Of a DNA stretch of 64,000 bases, positions 42,736-52,250 are shown piece after piece. The translations under genes were made by a program, and so were the position numbers. The stretch's first letter is position 1. Each line of letters starts with the position of its first letter. Under the pieces are notes generated by a model. That model was not told the origin of the DNA, made no database searches, and worked only from the letters and a program-made list of their open reading frames with translations. Where the stretch lies: contig CAIUZK010000026.1 of the NCBI GenBank assembly GCA_903903635.1, positions 1 to 64,000 of the forward strand, in the 5' to 3' direction. This DNA comes from an uncultured Bacteroidota bacterium (lineage in GTDB: Bacteria; Bacteroidota; Bacteroidia; Chitinophagales; Chitinophagaceae).

Positions 42736-45700
42736 ATGAAACGAGTTTACACCTCAAAACTGATCATTCTCATTGCCCTTTTGTCAGGATTTGGTTTGAA
42801 CGTTTTCGCACAAACTACCAACTTCACATTTAACGGTATCATTGGACCAGATGCCAGTGGAATTAACGGTAGTCCGCAGGCTTATGTTGTACCTGCGGGA
42901 GTAACAAAAGTGGCCGTAGATATGTATGGCGGTGCAGGCGGATGGCCTTGTTGCTCATGGACAGGTACCACAGGTGGCACAAGGGCTCTTGGCGGCAGGG
43001 TGCAATGTACTATGAATGTAACGCCAGGTACAACATTGCATGTATATGTTGGTGGTGCAGGTGCAAACAACCTAAATATCGGAACTCAGTGCCCTGGTGG
43101 ATGGAACGGTGGTGGCGTAGGTGGTGCAGTAGGATCTTCATTCTGTGCAGGCGGCGGTGGTGAATCGGATATCCGTACTTCTACATCCGGATCGTATGCA
43201 TCAAGTGTACTAATTGTAGCTGGTGCAGGTGGTGGTGGCGGTGATTTTGGTCCTGTTGGCGGTGCAGGTGGAGGAATTGTAGGTGGCACAGGACAATCAT
43301 ATCCATCATTAACAACAGTTGGCGGCGCTTGTGGAGGTGGCCAAACAGGGCCTTCGTGCATAACAGGTTCTGCTTTAGGAACTCAGGGGCAAGGAGGATC
43401 ATGTACTTGTTATTCTGATGGCGGCGGCGGTGCCGGCTGGTGGGGAGGAAATGGTGGTACTGCTGGCGACGGAGCTGGTGCAGGAGGATCATCTTACCCG
43501 GCAGCACCTAACGGAATAGTAACAGAGATAACGCATACTCAAGGATATTCAGCAGCTAATGGCAATGGTTTTGTATCAATTACTGTATTATGTACAAATC
43601 CAGGAACTATAGTTGGTCCTACCAATGTTTGCTCAGGTTCAACAATAACTTTATCTAATCCTGGTGCCAGCGGAGGTACATGGGTTAGCAGTAATACTGC
43701 AGTTGCAACAATCAATTCTTCAACAGGTGTACTTACTGGTGTTGCCAGTGGCACAGTAACTGTCACCTATTTGGAATCTAATCCTTGCGGTGGTATATCA
43801 GCAACAGCATCCATAACAGTAAATCCGTTGCCTTCAGCTATCTGGGGTATTGCAAGCACCTGTGAAGGTGGTGGTACAACGAGCTTAAATAACAGTTCAC
43901 CGCTTGGTACATGGTCGAGCAGCAACAGTAATGCAACAGTTGATGCTCCGACAGGAGTTCTTACCGGTGTAACAGCAGGTTATTCAGTAATAACCTATAC
44001 ACTTCCGACAGGTTGTTATTCTACTACAGATTTTACAATTAACCCTTTACCATCACCTATTTCTGGTACCAGTAATTTTTGTATGGGTACAACAGTAATG
44101 CTAATTGATCCAACAGTTACTGGTAGCTGGACCAGCGGTAATGATCTGGTTGCTACGGTTAATCCGATAAGCGGTGAAGTTTCCGGAGTATCCTTAGGCA
44201 TTGATACTATATATTATACCTTGCCTACTGGTTGTTATGTAATGTGGGAAGGTACGGTGAATCCAATACCTGATGTATTTGCCATTGCCAGCCAGACATT
44301 GTGTAACGGAGGGTCTACAACTCCTGTAGTATTTAGTGGGACTTATCCGGGAACAATCTTCAATTGGACAAACAGTGACAATTCTATAGGATTAGGTTTT
44401 AGCGGTACAGGTGATATTATTTCATTCCCTGCAACTAATACAAGCTATGTTCCTATATATGGTGCCATTAACGTTACTCCATTTATTAATGGTTGTCCGG
44501 GCACACCAACAGCGTTTGCAATTAATGTTAATCCTACTCCGAATGTTAATGCATCAGCTAACCAGGCAGTATGTAACGGTTTGACTACAACAGACATAAT
44601 CTTTACGGGTAATGTTGACAGTACTACCTTTACCTGGACCAGCAGTGATGCAAGCATAGGTATCGGCGCTGCGGGCACAGGCAATATTCTTTCATTCCAT
44701 GGTATTGACACATCGGCTGAGCCGATAACTTCTGTGGTTACAGTAATGACCAGTGCGCATGGATGTACGGGAAGTTCAAACAGTTTTACACTTACCATCT
44801 ATCCTAAACCATTGCTTAACAGTGGTCTTACACCACATTCAATTTGCGACAGCACAAACTTCTCTTACATTCCTGCAAGTGCAACATCTACAACAACTTT
44901 TAACTGGATGCGCGATACAGTTGTAGGCATTGCTAATTCACCGGCATTTGGAATGGATGATCCTAATGAGACATTGGTAAATAATTCGACTAATCAACTT
45001 TCGGTAATTTACATCTATGCACTTCAGGCTTATGGTTGTGTGGATACACAGAATGTTACCGTTGTCGTTAATCCAAAACCAACCTTATCTACAACTCTTT
45101 CACCTTCGGCAATATGCGATAGTACTGTATTCCATTATGTACCTAACAGCCTTACTGCCGGTGTTACTTACTCATGGAGCAGGGCTACGGTATCTGGAAT
45201 TACAAACCCATATGCTTCCGGTATCGATTCCATGAATGAAATTCTTGTAAATTATACTCCGGATCCACATACAGTTTATTATGTAGATACACTTACGATA
45301 GATGGTTGCCAGAACACACAGGTTGTTTCGGTAGCTGTTAATCCAAAGCCATTGCTGAATACGCCACACACAATAACACCAAGGAGATGCGACAGCACAC
45401 TGGTAACCTATGTTCCGGGTAGCGCTACAACAGGTACTACCTTTACCTGGAGCCGCGCGGCAATAGCTGGTAACCTGGCAGCCAACGGAGGCGATACAAT
45501 AAGTGAATATCTGGTAAACCATACTACAGCAACTGTTACGATAGTTTATGTGGATACACTGAAAGCTAATGGTTGCTGGAACACAGAAAATGTTTCGGTT
45601 AATGTAGCTCCAAAATTGTTGCTGACCAGTTCTCTGACACCACCATCAATCTGCGACAGCATTATCTTCAATTATACACCAACATCGGCTACTTCAGGTA

Positions 45701-46932
45701 CTTTGTTCTCGTGGGTTCGTCCATTTGTACTGGGTATAGGGTTACCTGCAGGCGCTGGTACCGGAAACCCTAACGAACAACTGGCCAACACAACTAATGA
45801 CAATCTGAATGTTGTATACCAGTATACGATAAATGACAGCGGCTGTACCAACACACAGAACGTTGTTGTGGTAGTTCATCCAACACCGGTGTTGTCATCT
45901 GATTTAGCTCCTTCGGTATGTAGCGGCACACCATTTATGTATGGTCCAACCAGCTATACCTTCGGTACTACCTTTAGTTGGAGCAGAGCTAAAGTTAGGT
46001 ACATTGCACCTGCAACTGATACCGGTAGCGGATTATCAATAATAGAAACACTGACAGATAGCTTGCTTACACCGGTTACAACTGGTTATGATATCAAGCT
46101 TACTGCAAATGGTTGCTCTCACCATCAATCACTTATTGTTACGGTTAATCCATCACCTGTAGCAGCTCCGATCTCCACTCATCCTGGTGGCACACAGTGC
46201 AGCAATACAATGTTCCAGAATTTCGGAACATCAATGCCTGCACCGGCTGGTCAGTATTATTTCTGGAGCGCTACCAATGCTGAAGTTTATGCTCAGGGTA
46301 GTGGCCACCAGTACAGCCTGATTGATTTCAAAACTCCGGGTACATCGGTTGTAACATTGAATACCCACATGAGTGGCTTCAGTTGTGTAACCAATAATAC
46401 CTTCACTGTATCAGTTGGGAGTGATGTTTCTGATATGCCACAGGTGGTTTATTATAATGGTCAGTTCATCTGTTTACAGAATGATTTCGACAGTTACCAG
46501 TGGGGTTATGATGATGCAATCACACTTGATTCAACTTTATTGGCAGGTGAGGTTAATCCTAACTACTTCAATAATTCACCAGATCTGACCTACAAATATT
46601 ATTGGGTAATTACCAAAAAGAGCAACGGTTGTTTCCAGAAGACTTACTTCAATATTCCATCAGGAGTTACCCCGGTTGGTTCATCTGACCAGGTTGGTAT
46701 AAAGGTTTATCCAAACCCAACAAATGAAATGCTGAATGTAGATATCAATTCTACACTTACGGGCAGCTATGATCTGGAAATCATGAACTTACTCGGTCAG
46801 AAATTACAGAGCAACACAGTTACAGACCATAAGTCAATGATTAATGTTTCCTCCTTACCGGCAGGTATTTATATGCTGGTAAGCTATCATGATGGAGTTA
46901 AGGTAGGCGCAGTAAGATTTGTTAAAAATTAA
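42736..46932 (+). CDS. Glycine-rich, BIG2 and PKD-like adhesin with type A T9SS sorting domain
   Basis: A 1398-residue protein with a signal peptide ending near VFAQ. Residues about 45-280 form a glycine-rich domain (GAGGGGGDFGPVGGAGGG, SDIRTSTSGSYASSVLIVAG). BIG2-type Ig domains follow (about 290-510; VATINSSTGVLTGVASGTV). Next come about six PKD-like modules of roughly 90 residues, each with a CDS/VCSG-type cysteine and a YVP..A-TSGTTF.W.R pattern (about 690-1130). The C-terminus is a type A sorting domain (IKVYPNPTNEMLNVDI ... GIYMLVSYHDG). Expected to be exported and surface-anchored by the type IX system. The glycine-rich domain is homologous to that of the giant protein at 52251. The OmpA gene follows at 24 bp, so the two are likely co-transcribed. 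Confidence 0.85.
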   Translation: MKRVYTSKLIILIALLSGFGLNVFAQTTNFTFNGIIGPDASGINGSPQAYVVPAGVTKVAVDMYGGAGGWPCCSWTGTTGGTRALGGRVQCTMNVTPGTTLHVYVGGAGANNLNIGTQCPGGWNGGGVGGAVGSSFCAGGGGESDIRTSTSGSYASSVLIVAGAGGGGGDFGPVGGAGGGIVGGTGQSYPSLTTVGGACGGGQTGPSCITGSALGTQGQGGSCTCYSDGGGGAGWWGGNGGTAGDGAGAGGSSYPAAPNGIVTEITHTQGYSAANGNGFVSITVLCTNPGTIVGPTNVCSGSTITLSNPGASGGTWVSSNTAVATINSSTGVLTGVASGTVTVTYLESNPCGGISATASITVNPLPSAIWGIASTCEGGGTTSLNNSSPLGTWSSSNSNATVDAPTGVLTGVTAGYSVITYTLPTGCYSTTDFTINPLPSPISGTSNFCMGTTVMLIDPTVTGSWTSGNDLVATVNPISGEVSGVSLGIDTIYYTLPTGCYVMWEGTVNPIPDVFAIASQTLCNGGSTTPVVFSGTYPGTIFNWTNSDNSIGLGFSGTGDIISFPATNTSYVPIYGAINVTPFINGCPGTPTAFAINVNPTPNVNASANQAVCNGLTTTDIIFTGNVDSTTFTWTSSDASIGIGAAGTGNILSFHGIDTSAEPITSVVTVMTSAHGCTGSSNSFTLTIYPKPLLNSGLTPHSICDSTNFSYIPASATSTTTFNWMRDTVVGIANSPAFGMDDPNETLVNNSTNQLSVIYIYALQAYGCVDTQNVTVVVNPKPTLSTTLSPSAICDSTVFHYVPNSLTAGVTYSWSRATVSGITNPYASGIDSMNEILVNYTPDPHTVYYVDTLTIDGCQNTQVVSVAVNPKPLLNTPHTITPRRCDSTLVTYVPGSATTGTTFTWSRAAIAGNLAANGGDTISEYLVNHTTATVTIVYVDTLKANGCWNTENVSVNVAPKLLLTSSLTPPSICDSIIFNYTPTSATSGTLFSWVRPFVLGIGLPAGAGTGNPNEQLANTTNDNLNVVYQYTINDSGCTNTQNVVVVVHPTPVLSSDLAPSVCSGTPFMYGPTSYTFGTTFSWSRAKVRYIAPATDTGSGLSIIETLTDSLLTPVTTGYDIKLTANGCSHHQSLIVTVNPSPVAAPISTHPGGTQCSNTMFQNFGTSMPAPAGQYYFWSATNAEVYAQGSGHQYSLIDFKTPGTSVVTLNTHMSGFSCVTNNTFTVSVGSDVSDMPQVVYYNGQFICLQNDFDSYQWGYDDAITLDSTLLAGEVNPNYFNNSPDLTYKYYWVITKKSNGCFQKTYFNIPSGVTPVGSSDQVGIKVYPNPTNEMLNVDINSTLTGSYDLEIMNLLGQKLQSNTVTDHKSMINVSSLPAGIYMLVSYHDGVKVGAVRFVKN

Positions 46933-46956
46933 TTTGTACAATATAAAACCGCATAG

Positions 46957-48807
46957 ATGAAAAGATTGTTTTTTATCCTGTTAGCATCTAATATGGCTTA
47001 TTCAGCTATAGCTCAGGATCCTGCGAATAATAATAAGGTTGATTCAATATGGAAGCCAAAGCATTTTGCCCAGGATGCGCTTTTATCAAGATGGGTTGTT
47101 GATGTTAATCTGCTTGGTGGCGGAGCATCACAAACCTATTCTTCGCTTAATAATATCGGTAATTATTACAATGGTATTTCCAGTGTAAGCAATACCGGAA
47201 AGCTTACCTTCTCTAATGGTATAGCCTATGGTTTTGATGCTCAGCTTGCTTATTTCTTCGGGCACAAAAACAACTTTGGAATAGGCGTCGGATTTATGTA
47301 TCTGGAAGAGCAGGGAGATGCAAAGCTTGATCAGTACCATGTTGAATATCAGTCTACAGACAATAACAACAGTACTTTCAGGCAGCTAATCACTGCTAAT
47401 GGTCCAATAAAAGAGCAGCTCAGGATATCGAATATGAATATCCCTTTGTTGCTTAAGTACAAGCATCGTTTTTCGAACAGATGGGGCATAACTGCAGATG
47501 CGGGTGCATTGTTTAACCTGCAGATGAAGAGCATGTACAACAGCAATGCGAACTTCAATTACGAGGCGGTTTATAAACTTGTAGGAACAGGAACAGATGT
47601 TACCGCAGTTTTTGATAATACTCCTAATCCATCAGCAACCCAGGATCATATCATCACCAAAAGTGAGTATGTAAGGGTTAACCCGGGACAGGATGTAAAT
47701 AACTATTTCAACAATACACTGCGTAATGCAGGCTATAACGTAGGATTAGGCATACAACCAAATAAAAATTCAGGTAGTGTATCCTATACTACCGGATCAG
47801 TAGGATTGTTGGTTCAGCCAGGTGTGAATTATTATTTTTCCGACATGGTTGCTCTTAATCTGGGGCTTTATTTTGTTTATCAGCCATTTAGCAACACCAC
47901 TGCTGCTACAGGCAATATGCTTACAAATAAGCTGGGTGATTATTCTTCTGTTCTTGGTACTACCAAGGATGTAACGAATATGTCGTATGGTTTGAACGCA
48001 GGTGTTAGGATATACCTCGGCAAAGGCAAAGACAGCGATGGCGACGGAATACCAGACAGGCTTGATCGTTGTCCTGATGTATTTGGTTCAATCAGGTTCA
48101 ATGGTTGCCCGGATAGTGATGGTGATGGTATTGCTGATATTGATGATGCCTGCCCTCATGTACCGGGTATTGTTAAGTTCCATGGTTGTCCGGATAGTGA
48201 TGGAGATGGTATTCCGGATGCTGATGATGCTTGTCCTTATACTCCGGGTCTTGCAAAATACAAGGGTTGTCCTGATAGGGATGGCGATGGTATTATTGAC
48301 AAGGATGATCTTTGTCCGGATAAGGCAGGACTTGCTATCTACAAGGGATGTCCTGATACTGATGGAGACGGCATACCTGATAATGAAGATGCCTGCCCGA
48401 CTGTGCCTGGCGTTGCAGAATATCATGGTTGCCCTGCACCACCACCACCTGCTGCCAACGATGACAGCAAGGTATCTACTCCAATATTGTTTGAAGTAGA
48501 CCGTACCATTGTACATAAGTCATCTTATCCTACACTTATAGAAGCTGCCAAGAGGTTGAACGACCAGGCTGAATCTTTTGTAATCGTAGATGGTTATACA
48601 GATAATTCAGGCTCTAAATCTCATAATAAAGTGCTGTCTATGAACCGTGCAAAAGCGGTGAAACAACACCTTGTAAATATGGGTATTGATCCTAAACGTA
48701 TCAAAATAGTAGGACACTCGGAAGAGAATCCTGTTGCGCCAAACGATACACCTGAAAACAGGTTGAAGAACAGGCGTGCAGTAATGCACCTGAGCCTTGG
48801 AGAATAA
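46957..48807 (+). CDS. OmpA-family outer-membrane protein with thrombospondin-3 repeats
   Basis: 616 residues. A signal peptide ends near AIAQD. A beta-barrel-like region spans about 45-355. Five calcium-binding thrombospondin type 3 repeats follow (about 362-490; DSDGDGIPD..D.CP, GCPDSDGDGIAD and so on). Then a Pro linker, and an OmpA C-terminal peptidoglycan-binding domain (about 500-615; VDGYTDNSGSKSHNKVLSMN, with the final ENRLKNRRAVMHL). It should anchor the outer membrane to peptidoglycan. Located 24 bp after the glycine-rich adhesin and closed by a strong terminator, it probably works with that protein, though this is inferred from position. Confidence 0.9.
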   Translation: MKRLFFILLASNMAYSAIAQDPANNNKVDSIWKPKHFAQDALLSRWVVDVNLLGGGASQTYSSLNNIGNYYNGISSVSNTGKLTFSNGIAYGFDAQLAYFFGHKNNFGIGVGFMYLEEQGDAKLDQYHVEYQSTDNNNSTFRQLITANGPIKEQLRISNMNIPLLLKYKHRFSNRWGITADAGALFNLQMKSMYNSNANFNYEAVYKLVGTGTDVTAVFDNTPNPSATQDHIITKSEYVRVNPGQDVNNYFNNTLRNAGYNVGLGIQPNKNSGSVSYTTGSVGLLVQPGVNYYFSDMVALNLGLYFVYQPFSNTTAATGNMLTNKLGDYSSVLGTTKDVTNMSYGLNAGVRIYLGKGKDSDGDGIPDRLDRCPDVFGSIRFNGCPDSDGDGIADIDDACPHVPGIVKFHGCPDSDGDGIPDADDACPYTPGLAKYKGCPDRDGDGIIDKDDLCPDKAGLAIYKGCPDTDGDGIPDNEDACPTVPGVAEYHGCPAPPPPAANDDSKVSTPILFEVDRTIVHKSSYPTLIEAAKRLNDQAESFVIVDGYTDNSGSKSHNKVLSMNRAKAVKQHLVNMGIDPKRIKIVGHSEENPVAPNDTPENRLKNRRAVMHLSLGE

Positions 48808-48827
48808 GGATCATTCTCGTGAGATAT

Positions 48828-48868
48828 AAATGAAGGGAGTTTATCCGAGGGATAAACTCCCTTCATTT
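48828..48868. terminator. Terminator after the adhesin-OmpA pair
   Basis: Perfect 19-bp arms AAATGAAGGGAGTTTATCC and GGATAAACTCCCTTCATTT around GAG. The arms carry their own A/T tails, so it can act in both directions. Confidence 0.9.
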
Positions 48869-48975
48869 ATTAAATATTCAGACTTTTTTTAAAAATTAAC
48901 ATGCAAACAGGTAGCAATGGCCCGAAATTGCTAGTTTTGTAAAGTGAATCTGGGCTGGGATGTTGGATAACTAAA

Positions 48976-50019
48976 ATGATGTTTATGAATAAAAATTTTT
49001 TTATCCCCGGTAAGTCATTATTGACGGTGTTGATTGTTTGCGCATTTTGTATCTCAGCTTTGTTACCCGCATGCAATACCGGTTTAAATACACAGACAAA
49101 CAACGGGAAGGATGTGGCCAAAGATACAGGCGTATTTGTGCCCCCCGATACATCAACCATACCGCATGACCAGTTTGGTGATATGGTGAGATATGGCAGG
49201 GACCTGATCGTGAATACATCGAAGTATATTGGTCCTGATGGAATAGCAGGCAAGTATCTGGGCAACAAAATGAATTGCGGCAATTGCCACCTGGATGCGG
49301 GGACCCGGCCATTTGGTTTTAATTTTTTCAGTTCGCATGCCCGTTATCCTCAGTACAGGGGGCGTGAAAATAAAGTATTAACCTTAAGTGAGCGCATTAA
49401 TAACTGTGTAGAAAGACCACATAATGGTAGTCCGTTGCCGCTGGACAGCAAGGAGATTGTGGCTATGGTATGTTATTTCAAATGGCTATCGGCAAATGTA
49501 CCCATAGGACAACATGTGAAAGGTGATGAAATGCCGGAACTGGAATATCCCAACAGGCCGGCAGATCTGCACAAGGGGGAGGCCATCTTTCTGAAGGAAT
49601 GCGCCTCGTGTCATGGTATAAATGGAGGAGGTGTATGGAAGCCTGATTCAAGCGGTTATGTATTTCCTCCGTTGTGGGGCGAAAAATCTTATCAGAATGG
49701 GTCCAGTCCGTCGAGGGTTCTTAAACTTGCGCGATTTATCAAAGCCAATATGCCGGATAAAAAGGCTACCTGGCGCAAACCTTATCTGACTGATGAACAA
49801 GCTATAGATGTGGCTGCATATGTGAATGACGGCAGTATTCATCCCCGGCCCCAGAAGAAAGATAAAAACATTCCTGATTACCTTGATTTTAAGTACAAAG
49901 CTATAGATTACGAAGCAGGGCCTTATGTGGATACATTCTCTGCAACACAGCACAAATTCGGTCCTTATAAACCGATAATAGATTACCATAAAGCGCATAA
50001 TTTACCAGTGATATTTTAG
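48976..50019 (+). CDS. Dihaem cytochrome c lipoprotein, TsdA-like (thiosulfate dehydrogenase type)
   Basis: 347 residues. A hydrophobic N-terminus ends in LPAC, a lipobox, so the protein is probably membrane-anchored in the periplasm. Two c-type haem motifs are present, CGNCH (101-105) and CASCH (209-213). Between them INNCVERPHNG places Cys144 in the block that in TsdA-type enzymes supplies an unusual cysteine haem ligand, and MVRYGRDLI precedes haem 1 as in that family. TsdA couples oxidation of two thiosulfates to tetrathionate, or the reverse. Substrate here is not proven. No sox genes are in the window. A fitting alternative is a generic electron-transfer cytochrome. Confidence 0.8.
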   Translation: MMFMNKNFFIPGKSLLTVLIVCAFCISALLPACNTGLNTQTNNGKDVAKDTGVFVPPDTSTIPHDQFGDMVRYGRDLIVNTSKYIGPDGIAGKYLGNKMNCGNCHLDAGTRPFGFNFFSSHARYPQYRGRENKVLTLSERINNCVERPHNGSPLPLDSKEIVAMVCYFKWLSANVPIGQHVKGDEMPELEYPNRPADLHKGEAIFLKECASCHGINGGGVWKPDSSGYVFPPLWGEKSYQNGSSPSRVLKLARFIKANMPDKKATWRKPYLTDEQAIDVAAYVNDGSIHPRPQKKDKNIPDYLDFKYKAIDYEAGPYVDTFSATQHKFGPYKPIIDYHKAHNLPVIF

Positions 50020-50228
50020 CCGGTAATCAATAGGCGATATGTGTATCAATACTTTTTGTGCCCCAAAGGCAAATCGGCTAAAAATGTGGTAACAGGAGGA
50101 TGGCATCAGGACTAGTGACAAGGCCAGGAAAGCTGTAGTGGGTTGTTTTCGGCGTAACACACGCCAGCCATATTGAGTTTTCTATATTGATAATTGAAAA
50201 GCAGGAAGATGCGGGGGTGAGATCAATA

Positions 50229-51707
50229 TTATTTCTTTGATGCGCTCCAGATAAGTTGTTCCATGTCTTTCTTTGAAAGAATGATACTGGCACGGTAGCT
50301 TGGTACAGGTAACCATTTATTATCAGGTTCACTCCATCTTTCTGCTGCAGCGCCCCAGATCAGCGTCTTATCCGGCTTCACGATCAATATTTTATTATCG
50401 GGTCCTGCTGTAGAAATAAATACAGATTTATCGGGCAATTCAAGCACATTACCCCCTGAAGGATACCCCTCAGGGCCATGCTCCTTACTGGCACACTCAT
50501 ATTCCCATACTTTGTTCAGATGTTCATTTGCAGTTTGCGGTTCCTTAAATTTTATTACAGAAGGATAACTTCCCGGATTGCAAACATTATTGTTGAAAAG
50601 GTAGATGTACCCATCTTGTCCTGGCCTGATGCTGTGCTGATCACAAAACATATGATTGTCTGCATTGGAGACGCCGGGGTTGAACAGTTCACCATAATTA
50701 TTGAGCACAGTACCTTCAGGATATTTTATTTTGATGATCCGGTTCAGGTATTTTACACTAATATAAATGATCTGGTTTTGCTCATCAAAATAAAATGAGT
50801 TCTCATGAAACAGGTCGATAATAGGGCGGTTGTTACGGGAAACATAATATTTAAGGTCCGATTCTTCGAAGTAATGCGATGTTTTCCATTGCCATACAAT
50901 ATTACCGGCAGCATCATACTCAGCCAAAACACCAAATACGGATTTAGGAACAGAAGTACGGTCTTCGAAATTTATTTTGATAGTATTATTGCTGCGCAGT
51001 GTGCAGAATAAGTTTTCATTGGCATAGATCATATAGTGCCCGTTACTGAGTCTTGTAAATTCATGGTGGTAGTACTCTCTGTTTTCGCCGCTGATAGCCC
51101 CGTTGTTTGGAGCCTTCCAAAGTATTGATCCGTCAATCGTTGTTTCCCAGGCATCGCTCTGGATGAAAGTTAATGAACCCCGTGAGGTGATTTTAAGGTC
51201 GCGTGGCTCTATATTTTTACCTTCAATAAGCGGGAGATACCAGACAGGCTTCCCTGCCATATCATAAATAACCTTCGTTCCATCCAGTATAATGTAAGCA
51301 TCTTTAAATTGCTGCGCTGAGGTAGTGATCCTAAGTCTTGATTTGGAGGTGTCTACCTCGGGAATAGTGCCTGTTGAAAAGTGAAAGAAAACAGCGCCTG
51401 TCTGGCTTTTGGCTTCAGCCTCAGGCACTATGCGCCATGTGTATTGGCAACCAAACCAGGGGACTTCGGCAATAACTTTGTTGGTTTTGCTATGTACAGT
51501 CTTGATGATGTTTTTTTTGAATTGTTTTTCATTATTCAGATTACCTGAAGCAATTTCAAGAATATAATTCTGTGGTTTATTTTTGGCCGGGAATGAAAAC
51601 CCGATCATGCGGTAATTGAGTATACTGGCTTCCTTGGGAGTAACCTGGGCGAAGATCAATACAGGTACTAGTAGTAAAGTTAAAACGAAACCAATGGCTT
51701 TTAGCAT
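50229..51707 (-). CDS. Arylsulfotransferase (ASST)-like secreted protein
   Basis: Start taken at the ATG at 51707, which gives MLKAIGFVLTLLLVPVLIFAQ, a clean signal peptide; the longer frame to 51827 adds 40 residues rich in Asn and Phe. 492 residues. The N-terminus carries an Ig-like strand domain (about 25-135). The rest is a six-blade beta-propeller of the arylsulfotransferase type, with PRDLKITSRGSLTFI, NREYYHHEFTRLSNGHYMIY, DQHSIRPGQDGYIYLFNNN and SGGNVLELPDKSVFIS. The His-rich blocks are in the expected places for ASST family catalytic and binding positions, though the catalytic His is not assigned here. Not an obvious operon member. Confidence 0.75.
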   Translation of the reverse strand: MLKAIGFVLTLLLVPVLIFAQVTPKEASILNYRMIGFSFPAKNKPQNYILEIASGNLNNEKQFKKNIIKTVHSKTNKVIAEVPWFGCQYTWRIVPEAEAKSQTGAVFFHFSTGTIPEVDTSKSRLRITTSAQQFKDAYIILDGTKVIYDMAGKPVWYLPLIEGKNIEPRDLKITSRGSLTFIQSDAWETTIDGSILWKAPNNGAISGENREYYHHEFTRLSNGHYMIYANENLFCTLRSNNTIKINFEDRTSVPKSVFGVLAEYDAAGNIVWQWKTSHYFEESDLKYYVSRNNRPIIDLFHENSFYFDEQNQIIYISVKYLNRIIKIKYPEGTVLNNYGELFNPGVSNADNHMFCDQHSIRPGQDGYIYLFNNNVCNPGSYPSVIKFKEPQTANEHLNKVWEYECASKEHGPEGYPSGGNVLELPDKSVFISTAGPDNKILIVKPDKTLIWGAAAERWSEPDNKWLPVPSYRASIILSKKDMEQLIWSASKK

Positions 51708-52250
51708 GAAGTGAATTTTATGCTGGTTGCTTTGAACATAGCGATATAAAAATGACTGATTTCTGACAAAATTAAAATTTATAAGGTTATTGAGGGGAAA
51801 ATAAATTTCAGAAGAGCAAACCAGCATTTCATTAAAATTTCATGATTAGAATCAGTTTTAAAGACAAAATGTACTTTTGTATTAACACATAAAGCAATAA
51901 ATGAATAATTAGCTGAAAATTAATGAATTAGGGCATAAATGGTATTCCTGAGTAGTATTTGGATGGCATAAATCAACAATTACCGATTGGAATGGCAAAT
52001 CGCCCTGTAAAAATTTATTTTTAAGTATTTCGTCTAAAAAAAGGAGAAAAAAAATTTTTTTATTGAACAAATTGCATATCTTGGCAGAGTTAATAAAAAC
52101 ATAATTATGTGCCTGCGCTTAAAAACGTGGGTATTTTTTACCACCCTACTATCACCTTGTGAGCTTAGTTTTTATTAATAATTGCAGTAAAATCAAGTAG
52201 TACAGCACCGTTTTCAATATTAATTCAACGTTTTATTTAAAAATCCAGGT
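51708..52250. other. Intergenic region upstream of the giant protein gene
   Basis: About 540 bp, very AT-rich. TACTTTTG at 51872-51879 and TATCTTGG at 52077-52084 resemble -7 boxes, but neither has a TTTG about 20 bp upstream. The second would leave a leader of about 165 nt. A run of A and T (near 52035-52062) lies just upstream of it. No protein-like frame seen. Confidence 0.4.

Noticed and set aside
43086-43507. Proline- or His/Gln-rich minus-strand ORFs
   Set aside because: They are complements of glycine codons in the glycine-rich domain of the adhesin gene.
50229-51827. Longer start of the arylsulfotransferase-like protein
   Set aside because: The internal ATG at 51707 begins a clean signal peptide. 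The 40 upstream residues look like translated AT-rich intergenic DNA.
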